Shown in pieces: positions 32,442-45,127 of a DNA stretch of 64,000 nt (within the stretch, counting starts at the first letter, position 1; every line of letters starts with the position of its first letter). The translations under genes and the position numbers were made by a program. The stretch is from Linanthus parryae (Eukaryota > Streptophyta > Magnoliopsida > Ericales > Polemoniaceae), in assembly GCA_023055425.1 (NCBI GenBank), contig JALGPY010000034.1, forward strand, positions 930,001-994,000. Direction: 5' to 3'. The notes under the pieces are model-generated. The model was not told where the DNA came from, made no database searches, and saw only the letters and a program-made list of their open reading frames with translations.

Positions 32442-33057
32442 ACAATCAGTTTAGAACTCCTCCATCGGATTTGATGCCACCGCTGAACCGAGTCAAGCGA
32501 AAATCTCCCAACTCCGCCGCCTGAAGAATAAGGCTGAAGAAACGGACGGAGCCTGGACAATTAGAACTGTTAGCAAGAGGGAAAGATAGATTTTAGGGAT
32601 AAAGACTAGTACCAAATTGGAGTACCAATTCTCCATCACATACTACAAGATAATCTCAGTGAGATTGTGCTTGATCCTTGGACCAGTAGGAATCGTGTGA
32701 GAGTAAAATGGGAAAGAGGGTTCTGGACTTTTTTGAGTACTAGTAGTATACAAGTGGGGGCTAAAGTTAAAATACCATACTATAGTGGGGTTGAGTTTAG
32801 TCTTTGAAAGAAATAACAACATATCTCAAAAAAAAAAAAAATCCTCGTAACTATTCAACTAATGCACCAATTTGTTACGAAGTAATTAATCCGCACAAAA
32901 TTTTTGAATCAAAATAATTTCCCACCTCTCTCAAAATTTCCCTCCAACCAATTTGTTACGTAAGAGTTGAACTGTAACGCATAGTACGACTTTAGTTACC
33001 AAATTTTGACTATAACAAAATAGTTTGTAACAAATTCAGCAAATTCTTGTAGTGGTC

Positions 33058-34852
<1,795 letters not shown>

Positions 34853-35365
34853 ATCTGATGTTGAGAATCTGGGGTTTCATTAGCTATATATTTAGGGTAA
34901 TTTAGGCTCTGTTTTGTGATTAATATGTTGGTATTTTTCTTTTGGGGGTTGTAATCAATGTGGTTAATTGGAATATGACAGATCTGTTTGTTGAAAATGT
35001 TGGGTTTCCATTTCAGTTCTCTTTGATTCACTTGTTCATAGCTTCTGTTGAATACTGAAATAATTGCTTTATCCTGTGATATTTGTGGCCGATGTGGCTA
35101 TTTTTCATCATCAGAAATAGACAATCATCTGTCTATTTCTCATTTCAACTTCTACAAACATCTTGCCTTCAAGTTTTCAGGCATGCTCTTTCAGTTTCCA
35201 GTCAATTTCTCTGCATTAGACAGAGGTAGCGACCAATTTTCTTGAAGCAGTTACCCAATTGCATCTGTCAATTTCTTCTGTAAATTGCTATAGTTTTCTG
35301 TCAATTGTTATAGTTTTCTGAGGGAACTTATAAAAGGTTATTTGCCTGGTTCTAGAACCATTTTC
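34853..35365. other. Spacer downstream of histone copy
   Basis: This would include the 3' side of the H3 copy, but I recognise no stem-loop or polyadenylation cluster with confidence. The sequence contains a short direct repeat (TATAGTTTTCTG) near 35290-35320. Confidence 0.4.
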
Positions 35366-35370
35366 CAACT

Positions 35371-35708
35371 TGTTATGACAAACCACCTCACGAACAATGA
35401 ACGAATAAAGAAGAACACGGGATTTTACGTGGTTCGCTAGCAAAATATTTGCTAACTACCTCCACGGCGGAACAAACACCCTTTATTCACTTAAGAGGAA
35501 CAATTACAAGAATGTTTTGCATACCTAATAATGTGACTACTAGGTTATTTATATAGTGCTAGGAAAATCCCTAAAGTTTCCAAATTCGATTTGGAAACAA
35601 CTTGTTTCGTAACTAATCCTTCACCGCCTTTGACTTCTAATGTTTCCTAATCAAAGTTGGAAACAATGAGTTTAGCCGCCTTTGACCAATTCAAGGCACC
35701 ACTCAACA
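35371..35708 (-). repeat. 3' LTR of the 35.4-40.2 kb copia element
   Basis: On the element's strand it starts TGTTGAGTGGTGCC and ends GTCATAACA. Just inside it, the minus strand reads CAAGGTGGAGATT, the polypurine tract that primes plus-strand DNA synthesis. Confidence 0.9.
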
Positions 35709-35842
35709 AATCTCCACCTTGACTTCAATGGTCTCATCAACAACAGATGCTACTCTTCTCGCAAATAAAGCTACATCTTCTCCGCACCCGATTGTCTCTC
35801 GTCACAGAGACTCACTGGACCCCCACTTGGTCCGATATGCCC

Positions 35843-37138
35843 CTAAGGGCCTAACTGGCTCAAGATGTTGAGCAATTTCAGACAATGCTTGAACTTGCTC
35901 TCTGGAATCAGTTTGGTGAACATATCTGCGGGGTTGTCAGCTGTCCCCACCTGCTTGACCTTGATCCTGCTCTCGTTTCTCAGAAAATGATACCTGACGT
36001 CGATATGCTTGGTCCTTTCATGATGAACCTGGTCCTTAGTCAAGCAAATCGCACTCAAGCTGTCACAGTAGACTATCGCCTGATCTTGATGTAGCCCTAG
36101 ATCATTGATCATTCCCTTAAGCCAAATTGCCTCCTTTGCTGCTTCCGTTAGAGCCATAAACTCCGCCTCCGTGGTGGACAACGTCACCGTCGGCTGTAGC
36201 GTAGCCTTCCAACTTATAACAGATGCTCTCAGAGAAAATACATATCCCGTCATTGATCTTCTACAATCAATATCCCCTGCATAGTCCGCATCCGAGAACC
36301 CAGCTACCAAGATGTTTTCACTAGCCCCATAACATAGGCCAATGTCTGACGTGCCCTTAAGGTACCTGAATATGCGTTTCACCGCCTGCCAATGGTCCCT
36401 ACCAGGATGAGCCACAAAACGACTAACCACACTAACAGCGAATGCTATGTCCGGTCGAGTGCAGATCATAGCATACATGAGACTTCCAACTGCGCTAGCA
36501 TATGGAACCTTGGACATGTACTCCTTCTCCTCCTCGGTCTGAACGGTGTACATTCCTAGCTTGCTGTTAGTTGCCATAGGAGTATCTATAGCTTTAGTTG
36601 ATAACATCTCGAATCTTGCCAGGACCTTCTTGATGTATCCATGCTGTGATACGAAAAGCTTCTTCTTCTTCCTATCACTATAGATCTCAACTCCCAATAT
36701 CCTCCGAGCAGCTCCCAGATCCTTCATCTCGAATTCCGCGCTAAGGGACCTCTTCATTTCTCTAATGTCCTTGATATTTCGAGTTGCAATCAAAATATCA
36801 TCCACATATAGAACTAGGTAAATACGTGATCCACCATGCAACTCTTTGTGATACACGCGACAATCATACTCGCACTTGTGGTAACCAATATTCAACATGA
36901 AGCTTTCAAACCTCTTGTACCATTTCCTAGGTGACTTCTTAAGTCCGTAGAGAGATCTCTTCAGCTTGCACACGTGGTTCTCTCTTCCGGGAACTTGGAA
37001 CCCTTCCGGTTGGCTCATGTATATCTCCTCTTTCAACTCTCCATGTAGAAAATCTGTTTTGACATCCAATTGCTCAAGCTTTAGGTCGTGGTGTGCCACC
37101 ATTTCTAGTAGCACCCGGATAGAAGTATGTCTGACCAC
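35843..37138 (-). pseudogene. Copia reverse transcriptase/RNase H segment
   Basis: The longest open part of the decayed element (431 codons) covers most of the reverse transcriptase (DVKTDFLHGELKEEIYM, YGLKKSPRKWYKRF, catalytic LVLYVDDILIA) and RNase H (GFSDADYAGD, STTEAEFMAL, YCDSLSAICL, HHERTKHIDVRYHF). Together these would convert element RNA into DNA in virus-like particles. The start of the RT domain lies in another frame upstream (to about 37270), so this piece is cut off from the rest of the polyprotein. Confidence 0.9.
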
Positions 37139-37269
37139 CGGTGATAAGATCTCTTTATAGTCAACTCCCTCTTTCTGACTAAACCCTCTTGCAACTAGCC
37201 TTTCCTTATACTTGATGCCCTCTCCAGATGCAGTTCCTTCCTTTCTTCTGAAAACCCACTTGCAACTGA

Positions 37270-37896
37270 CTATCTTCCTTCCCGCGGCAATTTAACAAGC
37301 TCCCAAGTCGAGTTCTTGCTAAGAGACTCCATCTCCTCTCCCATCGCGGCAATCCATTGTACTGACTCAGAACTAGATATAGCGGCCTTGTAGGTGGACG
37401 GCACATCCTCCACCTCCTCCGCTACCTGTAATGCATATCCCACCATACCATCATCTCTGTATCTCGCCGGAGGCTTTATGACTCTCCTTGGTCTTCCTTC
37501 AGCAATACTTTGATGAACCGGTTCCTCTGGTGAAGACGCATCCTCACTATCAGACTCTTTTGCTTCTTCCTCTTCTGCTTCTGGCGACGGTGTAGGGATT
37601 TCGGAATCTTTAGGATCAGTAGGATCCGACTCTCCCTCCACCTTCTTCTTTGCACCTCCAAGCTCCACTTCCACAGAGTTCTTCAACATATGAGTCTCAT
37701 CAAAGACTACACTTCTGCTAAGTATAATCTTGTTGTCTGCCCATATCTTGTATCCCTTCACACCTGTTCCGAAACCCATGAATACTCCGTTCTTAGCTCT
37801 TGGTTCTAGTTTGCCATCATCAACGTGATAATAGGCAACACAACCAAAAACTCTCAAATCCGAGTAATCCACTGCATTATCGGACCAGACTTCCAT
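37270..37896 (-). pseudogene. Copia integrase C-terminus to RT start
   Basis: The open segment contains the integrase C-terminal motif (LRVFGCVAYYHVDDGKLEPR, GVFMGFGTGVKGYKIW), an acidic linker rich in Glu/Ser (EAEEEEAKESDSEDASSPEE) and the beginning of the RT region (MGEEMESLSKNSTWELVKLP). It is separated from the catalytic integrase upstream and from the RT downstream by frame breaks near 37900 and 37265. Confidence 0.85.
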
Positions 37897-37978
37897 AGGA
37901 ATTTTGCATCATATACCTGTTTGCAGGCTCCGATTTATGAGATAGCATGCCATGGAAACTGCCTCTCCCCAGAAACCT

Positions 37979-38521
37979 CTAGAAAGACCTGCATTCGAAA
38001 GCATGCACCTTGCTTTTCGCTAAATGTGTCTGATTCATTCTCTCGGCTACACCATTCTGCTTCGGTGTGTGCCGAACGGTGCGATGGCGTGCTATTCCCT
38101 GATCCTTGCAGAATCCATCAAACTCTGAAGAGCAGAACTCTAAGCCGTTGTCTGTGCGCAGCCTCTTCACCTTCTTTCCCACCTGATTCTCTACTAGTGT
38201 CTTCCACTCCTTGAATCTTGCGAATGCTTCACTCTTGTGCTTCATCACGAATATGCAAGTCATCCTGGAGTAGTCGTCTATGATGCTTAGAAAATACCTA
38301 TACCCGCCAATCGCCTCAACTCTAGATGGACCCCAGCAATCCGAATGGATATAATCAAGAGTACCTTTCGTTCTATGAACCGCCTTAGGGAACTTGCTAC
38401 CCTGTAGCTTCCCATACACGCAATGCTCACAAAAACCTAGGCTCTTGGGCGCATGCCCGGTGAGATAGCCTTTCTTGTGAAGTTCCTGCATTCCACGTTC
38501 ACTCATATGACCGAGCCTCAT
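37979..38521 (-). pseudogene. Copia pre-integrase and integrase core
   Basis: The segment shows the pre-integrase zinc motif (RLGHMSERGMQEL, FCEHCVYGK) and the integrase core with catalytic acidic residues in HSDCWGPS, LRTDNGLEFCSSEF and QNGVAERMNQT. It would join element DNA to the host chromosome. The frame ends prematurely after the third acidic residue. Confidence 0.88.
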
Positions 38522-38549
38522 ATGCCACAGCTTGGTTAGATCAGCTTCC

Positions 38550-38966
38550 TTAATCTCGGCTGAGAGAACTCCGGCAAGAACCTGTGATCGTCGAACCTTG
38601 CAACATGTACAAAGTCCCCCTCTTGACTCCCCTGAGAATCACCTTAGAACCCTTGCAGACTTGTAGATCTCCACCTTCACCTTTGAAACTGTACCCCTTG
38701 CTGTCGAGTAGACTCAAGGAGATCAGATTATTCTTAATAAGTGGTACATGCCTGACTTGCTCTAAAGTACATAACTTCCCTTCATTCGTCTTCAATCTAA
38801 CTGAGCCGCTCCCAATCACCTTACAGACGGCTCTGTTTTCCATGTAGACAGACCCTCCATCCGTTTGGTTGTACGTCGAGAATAGCTCCCTGTTAGAGCA
38901 AATATGATAGGAAGCTCCGGAATCAAGGACCCACGCATCCTGAGAGTGCGTGACAACATCCTCCAT
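38550..38966 (-). pseudogene. Copia aspartic protease region
   Basis: VLDSGASYHICSNRELF holds the D-S-G active site of the retrotransposon protease, followed by GSVRLKTNEGKLCTLEQVRH and VPLIKNNLISLSLLDSKGY, the usual downstream block. It lies just after a CCHC zinc knuckle (CAFCKEKGHWKRDC, 39048-39089, in another frame). Confidence 0.85.
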
Positions 38967-39187
38967 TAGAACGTAATCATCCTCAGACGAGTTACCTTGT
39001 TCTGCTACGGCTGCGGATCCATTCTGCCCCTGTTGACCTCATTTCGGGCAATCTCTCTTCCAGTGCCCCTTTTCCTTGCAAAAGGCACAAACATCCTTGG
39101 GTAACTTAGAACCTGAGAACTGCTTCTTCTTGTTCTTCTTACCCTTCTTGCTTCCCCCCGTTTCCATCAGTCCGGAAGCATGGTCCT

Positions 39188-39764
39188 CTATACCTGTGCC
39201 TGCACCCTATGGCGCAGTTCCCTAGCATGGAGCGCCGATCTCACCTCCTCTAGGGATAAGTCATCCTTGTTCACAATGAACGACTGCACGAAGTTCTCAT
39301 ATGATCGAGGTAACGAGATCAATAACAAAAGTACAACATCCTCATCCTCCACCTTCTCGCCAATATTACGCAAATCTAACAGAATTGTGTTCAATTGATC
39401 AAGATGGTCATTGAGAGCCGTACCTTCGAGAATCCGCAGGGTGAAGAGCCTTTGCTTTAGCATCAACTTGCTAGTGAGACTCTTCGTCATGTAGAGACTC
39501 TCCAACTTGAGCCAGAGCTTCGCTGCTTCCTTCTGATCTGCGATCGCGATGATCACGTCATCCGATAAGCACAGCATAAACGTTGCATGTTCCTTCTCCT
39601 CCATCGCCTTGAACTCCGCTAATGCAACATTCATGTCTCCCTTGTCCGCGGTCAAAGGTGCCCACAAGCCTTGCGATTTGAGCAAAGCCTCCATCTTTAT
39701 CTTCCACAGACGGAAGCTGTTCCCTCATGTGAATATGTCGATCTTCAACATCAATCCGGACATC
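39188..39764 (-). pseudogene. Copia gag
   Basis: The original start appears to be the ATG at 39762-39764 (MSGLMLKIDIF). A TGA follows after about a dozen codons, and an extra base then shifts the frame. From 39694 the capsid-type domain is open (MEALLKSQGLWAPL, AAKLWLKLESLYMTKSLTSK, LNDHLDQLNTILLDL, LLLISLPRSYENFVQSF). This UBN2-type gag forms the particle shell. It stops at 39188 before the zinc knuckle. Confidence 0.85.
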
Positions 39765-39896
39765 GTTCTTGGTGGATCTTGAACTCTAGTCGCGTGCTCC
39801 ACTTAGATCGCAAAACCCTAGCTTTGATTTCACCAAGTTGTGAAACCCTAGCTTTGCTCCGCCTTGATCTTGATCTTGAAACACTGCCAAACCTGA

Positions 39897-39908
39897 GCTC
39901 TGATACCA
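39897..39908 (-). promoter_or_regulatory. Primer binding site (initiator-Met tRNA)
   Basis: On the minus strand this reads TGGTATCAGAGC, complementary to the 3' end of plant initiator methionine tRNA. It lies 3 bases inside the 5' LTR and is where minus-strand DNA synthesis would start. Confidence 0.85.
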
Positions 39909-39911
39909 GTT

Positions 39912-40249
39912 TGTTATGACAAACCACCTCACGAACAATGAACGAATAAAGAAGAACATTGGATTTTACGTGGTTCGCTAGCAAAATATTTGCTAACTAC
40001 CTCCACGGAGGAAAAAGCACCCTTTATTCACTTAAGAGGAACAATTACAAGAATGTTTTGCATACCTAATAATGTGACTACTAGATTATTTATATAGTGC
40101 TAGGAAAATCCCTAAAGTTTCCAAATCCGATTTGGAAACAACATGTTTCCTAAGTAATCCTTCACCGCCTTTGACTTCCAATGTTTCCTAATCAAAGTTG
40201 GAAACAATGAGTTTAGTCGCCTTTGACCAATTCAAGGCATCACTCAACA
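39912..40249 (-). repeat. 5' LTR of the 35.4-40.2 kb copia element
   Basis: It has the same 338-base length and ends as the 3' LTR. Differences are scattered substitutions, for example CACGG versus CATTG near the inner end and CTTGTTTCGTAAC versus CATGTTTCCTAAG, with no indels. Confidence 0.9.
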
Positions 40250-40254
40250 CAACT

Positions 40255-42754
40255 CTTCACAAAACCTGAAGAACTGCCGCCTGCCTAGAACATGCTATCA
40301 AGTAATTAGGCTGCGATTCTGGGAAGCAATTACCCAATTGAATTTGACATAATTTGCAACTTAGTGCACAGTTCAGCAAATGTTAGAAGTTGAAAGAATG
40401 GGCTTACGCAGAACAGTGAACACACACTGATTAGAGCTTCACTTCAGTTCGGTTAAAACCATAGCGTTTTAACCGAACAAGAGAAACCGTGGTACTCGGA
40501 TAAGCTCGGTCTCGGTTCGGAAGGGTGTTTCCGTTACCCGGAACCGAAACCAGAACCGGCACTGGGTCCGACGGTTCTAACCGAATTTTCAAAAAAATGA
40601 ACGTTAGTGTTATGTCACATCAGCGGCTGAGCGGTTAATGACTGTTTGGCCATCCGTTGGGCGGTCTTTTCTGACTTTTTCTTTATTTCCACTAATTACA
40701 CTCACCCCCCTTACTATACTATGTATACTCATTACACTGGACTCATTTTTTCACACTCAAACTCATTAACTCTCTCCAATTTTCTCACACTTCCTCTCCC
40801 AAAATAAAAAAACACTCTTACATTGTCTCATACTTCGTTCACTATCAAAGCCTCTAAATCTTCCAACATTGCGAATTGCGGGTTTTTCTCATACTTCAAC
40901 TTCAGGATCCTCTCCACATCCTGAAGATGTTGAACTTTTGCATCAATTCTTTGATCAGATGTACTTTGTTTTTGTTCTTGTTCTTGCTTTTGGTCGTGAT
41001 TTTCTTTTTTTTTTGTTTGTTTTTTTTTTGTTTTTTTTGTTTTTTTTCTAAAAAGATACCGTTAGATTTTTACTTGTGCCTTACTGTCTTGATCACTTTC
41101 TCTTCTATTACAACATGCAGTACCAAATTGGTCAGACACAGAAGCTGAATTAGATTCTTATGCCGAGAAGTTACATCTGATAGTTCTACTCGTTTTAACA
41201 ACTGAAAATCACTCGCAAAACCGTTGAGAGTTTGGACAGTTTACGTGGTCATCGTGGTGCAATGGTATGGAGGTGTAACGTAGACTTGCTAGTAAGACAC
41301 AGCAGTCATATGATGGTGTAATTACATGTAAATCATGCTGTGTTTTTATAGTAATCCATACTAATGCAACATAAACAGTACCTGCTTAAGGATCAAGGTC
41401 ATCAACCACATCGTATTAACATGTGGGAAAACTTCAAACAAAAAGAAAAAGAAAAAAAAAAAAAAAAGCTTCTTGCAAACGTTCAAACTGTCCCTTGCAA
41501 CAAGGGTCAGGTCTCATATATAGATAGACAAGTGATTCAAGACTTTGACTGTAATGGTAAATATGCCATTAACTTACTTTCTGCTTCCCGTGAAACTGGT
41601 CTATTCGTTCTATTGCTTTACCCCGTGGCCAAAGTCCTGTAGAAGCCAAATATCTAGAGTACCTATTGGCGCAATGAACACCTCACATTTCACAAGGTAG
41701 GTTTATCTTCTCCGTGAATGAATAAGAACAAAGGGGGATTTTCTCCAATATTCTATCTTCATGAGCAGTAGTATATCTGATTTTAGATTCTTGTTCAATG
41801 CCTAGATAGTTCTACCGATCTGGTCTCTAAATATCCAACCCGTGATTCTTTAACCTAACCAAATTCTAATTCTTATGACCAATTTGACACCACCAATTGG
41901 TCTGAAAGATCTGTTGTAAGGGTTTTGAGTCTCTCTTGATTTCAAATTGCTGCTGCAATTGGACAAATAGGTGTTCCCAGATCTACTAACCCCAAAACCA
42001 TCTCTCACCATCAAACCACAAATATTTTCTGAAAATAAGGTAATTTTTGATACTCTCATCTCTAAAAAAGGCTCAGCTACATATATACCTATTAAGATTC
42101 CAGATCGATGAGCTTATGCTCAATAATTTCTTCGTCATGAAAATGCCTTTCAACTATGTGAAAAACTCTTCTTTCAGTGTATGAGGTAGCATGGTCTGAT
42201 GGCTGGTTCTTTCTACTTACAGTGAAATGGCAGAAACAGTTCAAGTCTTTAATTGCTAGCTCAATTGATCTTAGAGGAGAAGGATGCAGGCAAAGACGGC
42301 AAATTCTTTTTGTCAAAATATAAGAACGTCATTTGTAGCAGAAGAATTTGCATAGAGGCTGCATTACATAAGACGACATCATCACGACCTACCGTCAAAG
42401 TTTTAAACACAAAATCTATAACACTAATTAAATTTTAAACCCATTACAAAACTTAAAAATGTGCAAAAGAAATCTAAACAAAAAAACATATACTATAGTA
42501 CTGACTAAGCTATGTACATAGCATTTATTGTCTGTCATTAATTTCAGATTACATGAATCAACTACTGACACGCTACTTTTGACAGCTTCATGCTTGCAAA
42601 TGCATCTAAGTCAGCATCATAAAGGATATATCAATTATACCTATAATATGCTCCTACATTCTCCGTACCACTGAAGAGTACACGCCTAGGTTCGCTCTTA
42701 AGGTTGGTTGTTTCTTGGTGTATGCCCCAATGTTATTTGTACGTTCTCTATTAA
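40255..42754. other. Intergenic stretch with a Cys-less T-rich patch and a short palindrome
   Basis: No gene is supported. GTTCGGTTAAAA (40447-40458) and its exact complement (40467-40478) form a 12-bp stem, followed by a stretch rich in CGGTTC/GAACCG to about 40590. This looks like one end of a hAT-type element, but I could not find a partner end. 41010-41050 is T-rich with interspersed G. Confidence 0.4.
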
Positions 42755-42929
42755 GACTCTGTTTGATTAACCATAAAATGCTTTGGAGTAAAGCATTTTC
42801 ATAATTTCCGGTGTTTGGTTCACAATTTTTTCCATAAAATAGACTTTGTTTGATTAACCATAAAATGCTTCTGTTAAACATTTTCTTAATTTCTGGTATT
42901 TAATTCACATTTTCATCCATAAAAATATA
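42755..42929. repeat. Two-copy 87-bp tandem repeat
   Basis: Units beginning GACT(C/T)TGTTTGATTAACC start at 42755 and 42842. They are similar but diverged. Confidence 0.65.
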
Positions 42930-43135
42930 TAAAAAATAAGATGATTTAAACGTTTCAAAGCCTAATGATATTTACTAGTCCCTCCCCCGCGTCCTCCACA
43001 ACCCGTCACGACCACCACCTCCTCAACAATCACCTCCTCTGCCTCCTACTGCCACCAACCATCATAATCGCCAGCCAGTCCCTGCAACCACTTCCACAAC
43101 CTCACACCCCATCAGAAGCCGCTAGCCAGCACCTT

Positions 43136-43215
43136 CTGCACCGCCGCCACCAGCCACCTCAGCCACCATCGGCTGCTGCACCACCGCCACCAGCCAACTC
43201 AACCACAACCAGCTG
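43136..43215 (+). repeat. Two-copy 40-bp CCA-rich tandem repeat
   Basis: CTGCACCGCCGCCACCAGCC at 43136 and a close copy at 43176 have a 40-base period. The surrounding CCA/CTC-rich stretch (42980-43215) explains the Pro/His/Thr-rich reading frame there, which I do not call a gene. Confidence 0.65.
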
Positions 43216-43221
43216 CTGCAA

Positions 43222-44553
43222 ATTTATTTATAATAAAATGTATGCCGTGGGATTTGAACCATAACCTCTATTCAATTAACCAAATATTACACATTGAGCA
43301 TACTAATTGTTAAAGATTGTTCAATTTTGTGTACTTATCAAACTCACAAGTAAAATAATTTTCAAGTATCAGCCAAACACATGAAAATAATACATCAGTA
43401 AAATAGTTTTCAAGGACTAACCAAACACATGAAAATGATTGTAGGGAAAAAATCACGAAAAATATTTTACACATTCGTAATATGATTCCAATGGTATGGT
43501 TACCAAAGAGAAGAAACATAAAAATTCTTACTCTGCGCCATAATCCATAAATTCCCCAAGCCTCAATCACAGCGTGTGCAAAGTGACAGAATCATTTGGT
43601 CCTTGAGCCCTTTCAAGAGGCACTGGATTTCCATGGCATGCACCTCACAGATGCATACAGAGTCATATAGGGCTTAGTCATGATACAAGTACCAGGATAG
43701 CACCTTTTGTGTATAATAATGTATGATTGTTGTACTATGATCCACGCTTCATTTCCATATGGCGTATTCTAATCGGACAAAGTTGTGCCTTAGTTCTTAT
43801 TCCATTTTTATTACATATACGATGATGTAAATACATGTAATCTATTATACATAATAGTGTGTTTGCTTATTTATAACATTACCCTTATTTGGAAATAAAA
43901 AGTTATCAACACGCACAGAATCTAAGAAGCTGGTTGATTAATATACCGAAGAAGTGGATACGTTTACTCCATATAGTTGAACTAATATCAACCCTAAATT
44001 AAATGTGAACTTACGGCAAAACAATATATAAGTAGAAAGTTAAAGACTCATTCGGGAAAATACAAGAATGTTGAATTGAACATTTCAACTGAGCACAAGC
44101 AGGTGAGTCTCAATAATGAATTTCTCTTAAAGAACAAAAAAGTATAAGACATGAATAGTGCTAGCAAGTCAAGCGCGTGCAGGAAAGCACAGTTGAAATT
44201 TTAAACGAAGAATGAACGTTTCAATTTATCATATAAGACACCCTCCCTGTTGATCTTCCCTTAATCTGTTGATCTCCCCTGAATCATCCAATAGACACCA
44301 TCCATGTTGATTGACATATATTACTTGTTATTCAATTTTACTATATAAAAGGGTATAAGTTCATGTAACTGATTCTATTTAACTAGTGAACAGACTCCAT
44401 ACAGTACAATTTCGTGCTTTCTTATTTGTAGCATCTTCCTTATTTGGAATGGAAGTAGATTCCCGTTTAACAAATCAACAGTTATCACCACGTATGGACA
44501 TGAAGAAGCCAGTGAATAAATATCTTAAGAAGCGGACACACTTTCATCATAAA
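43222..44553. repeat. Dispersed repeat copy 2 (inverted relative to 4969-6355)
   Basis: This is a reverse-complement match of 4969-6355, about 55 bases shorter. Because the two copies sit about 38 kb apart in opposite orientation, recombination between them could invert the intervening DNA. This copy lies next to the F-box C-terminal fragment at 44677. Confidence 0.75.
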
Positions 44554-44676
44554 GATTTAAGGCAAAAATATCAGCTGACAACGTTAGAGATCAAAAGGCA
44601 AACACAAGCAGGAAATCACAATTGAAATTATATACCAAGAACGTCTCGACAGTTTGTAACTTGTCTTTTTACCTGA

Positions 44677-44789
44677 TCATTTAAGAGATGCAAGACTTTC
44701 ACTGTACTCAAAGATGACATTGTCACGTCTCGCCTGCCTTAATTCCTTGATCTCCCCCGAATCTGGATCGTACAAGTACAAGAAGTAAT
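44677..44789 (-). pseudogene. C-terminal end of the split F-box gene
   Basis: The minus strand encodes YFLYLYDPDSGEIKELRQAR and EYSESLASLK before TGA (44677-44679). This is the missing C-terminus of the F-box-associated gene whose main body is at 49784-50831. The LYLYDP block corresponds to FLYLYNPKTEEI of the copy at 1.9 kb. Counting the target duplication once, the codons on both sides of the retrotransposon are in the same frame. Confidence 0.85.
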
Positions 44790-45102
44790 TATTAAAACAA
44801 TTCTGGATTGGGCTTCATTTGGACTGCTATATTGTGTCCTCTATTGGGCTTGTATTATTCTCTCAGCCCATTTATGCATAAACCCATTTTAGTGTCAATT
44901 AGGGTTTTCTTATAGATAAGGATGAATGGTCAGCACATTCATCCAACCGTTGGTTTTCTCCCGTTGCTATTCACTGTATTTAACCTTCTGCTGCTTCCCA
45001 AGAGTTGCATTGAATCAATACAATTCATTCTCTTTATTTGTCTGTCTCTTCCGTTTCTATGTATTTGATATTATTGTTCAACAAACCCTAAATTCACTTT
45101 TA
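44790..45102 (+). repeat. 5' LTR
   Basis: It runs from TATTAAAACAATTCTGG to AAATTCACTTTTA. It would supply the promoter and polyadenylation signals of the element. The CACTGTATTTAACC stretch near 44972 may include a TATA-like box, but this is weak. Confidence 0.92.
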
Positions 45103-45114
45103 TGGTATCAGAGC
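45103..45114 (+). promoter_or_regulatory. Primer binding site (initiator-Met tRNA)
   Basis: TGGTATCAGAGC directly abuts the 5' LTR and is complementary to the 3' end of initiator methionine tRNA. It fixes the inner LTR boundary. Confidence 0.9.
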
Positions 45115-45127
45115 TCTGCCTCTGTAA

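Larger units (their letters stand above)
29704..33054. mobile_element. Non-autonomous CACTA (CMC/En-Spm) element, 3.35 kb
   Basis: The left end is CACTACAAAAATT and the right end is the complement of CACTACAAGAATT. A 3-base target duplication GTC flanks it (29701-29703 and 33055-33057). Both subterminal regions are packed with short motifs around GTTACGAAA/CGTAACAA in both orientations (29725-30135 and 32850-33040), as in CACTA elements, where transposase binds such repeats. No transposase domain is present. The interior carries exon-like host sequence on the minus strand. The termini, TSD length and subterminal repeats agree, so the superfamily call is firm. Confidence 0.88.
35371..40249 (-). 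mobile_element. Complete but decayed Ty1/copia element (TNT1-like), minus strand
   Basis: Two 338-bp LTRs with TG...CA ends (35371-35708 and 39912-40249) bracket 4.2 kb of gag-pol sequence in the usual copia order: gag, CCHC knuckle, protease, integrase, RT, RNase H. Both ends are flanked by the 5-base target duplication CAACT (35366-35370 and 40250-40254). The LTRs differ at about 13 of 338 positions by eye count, so the insertion is not recent. At least five frame breaks or stops interrupt gag-pol, so it cannot make its own proteins. Confidence 0.93.

Noticed and set aside
42965..43264. Pro/His/Thr-rich 99-codon frame
   Set aside because: It is explained by a CCA/CTC-rich tandem repeat (40-bp unit), and the 3' part runs into the dispersed repeat.
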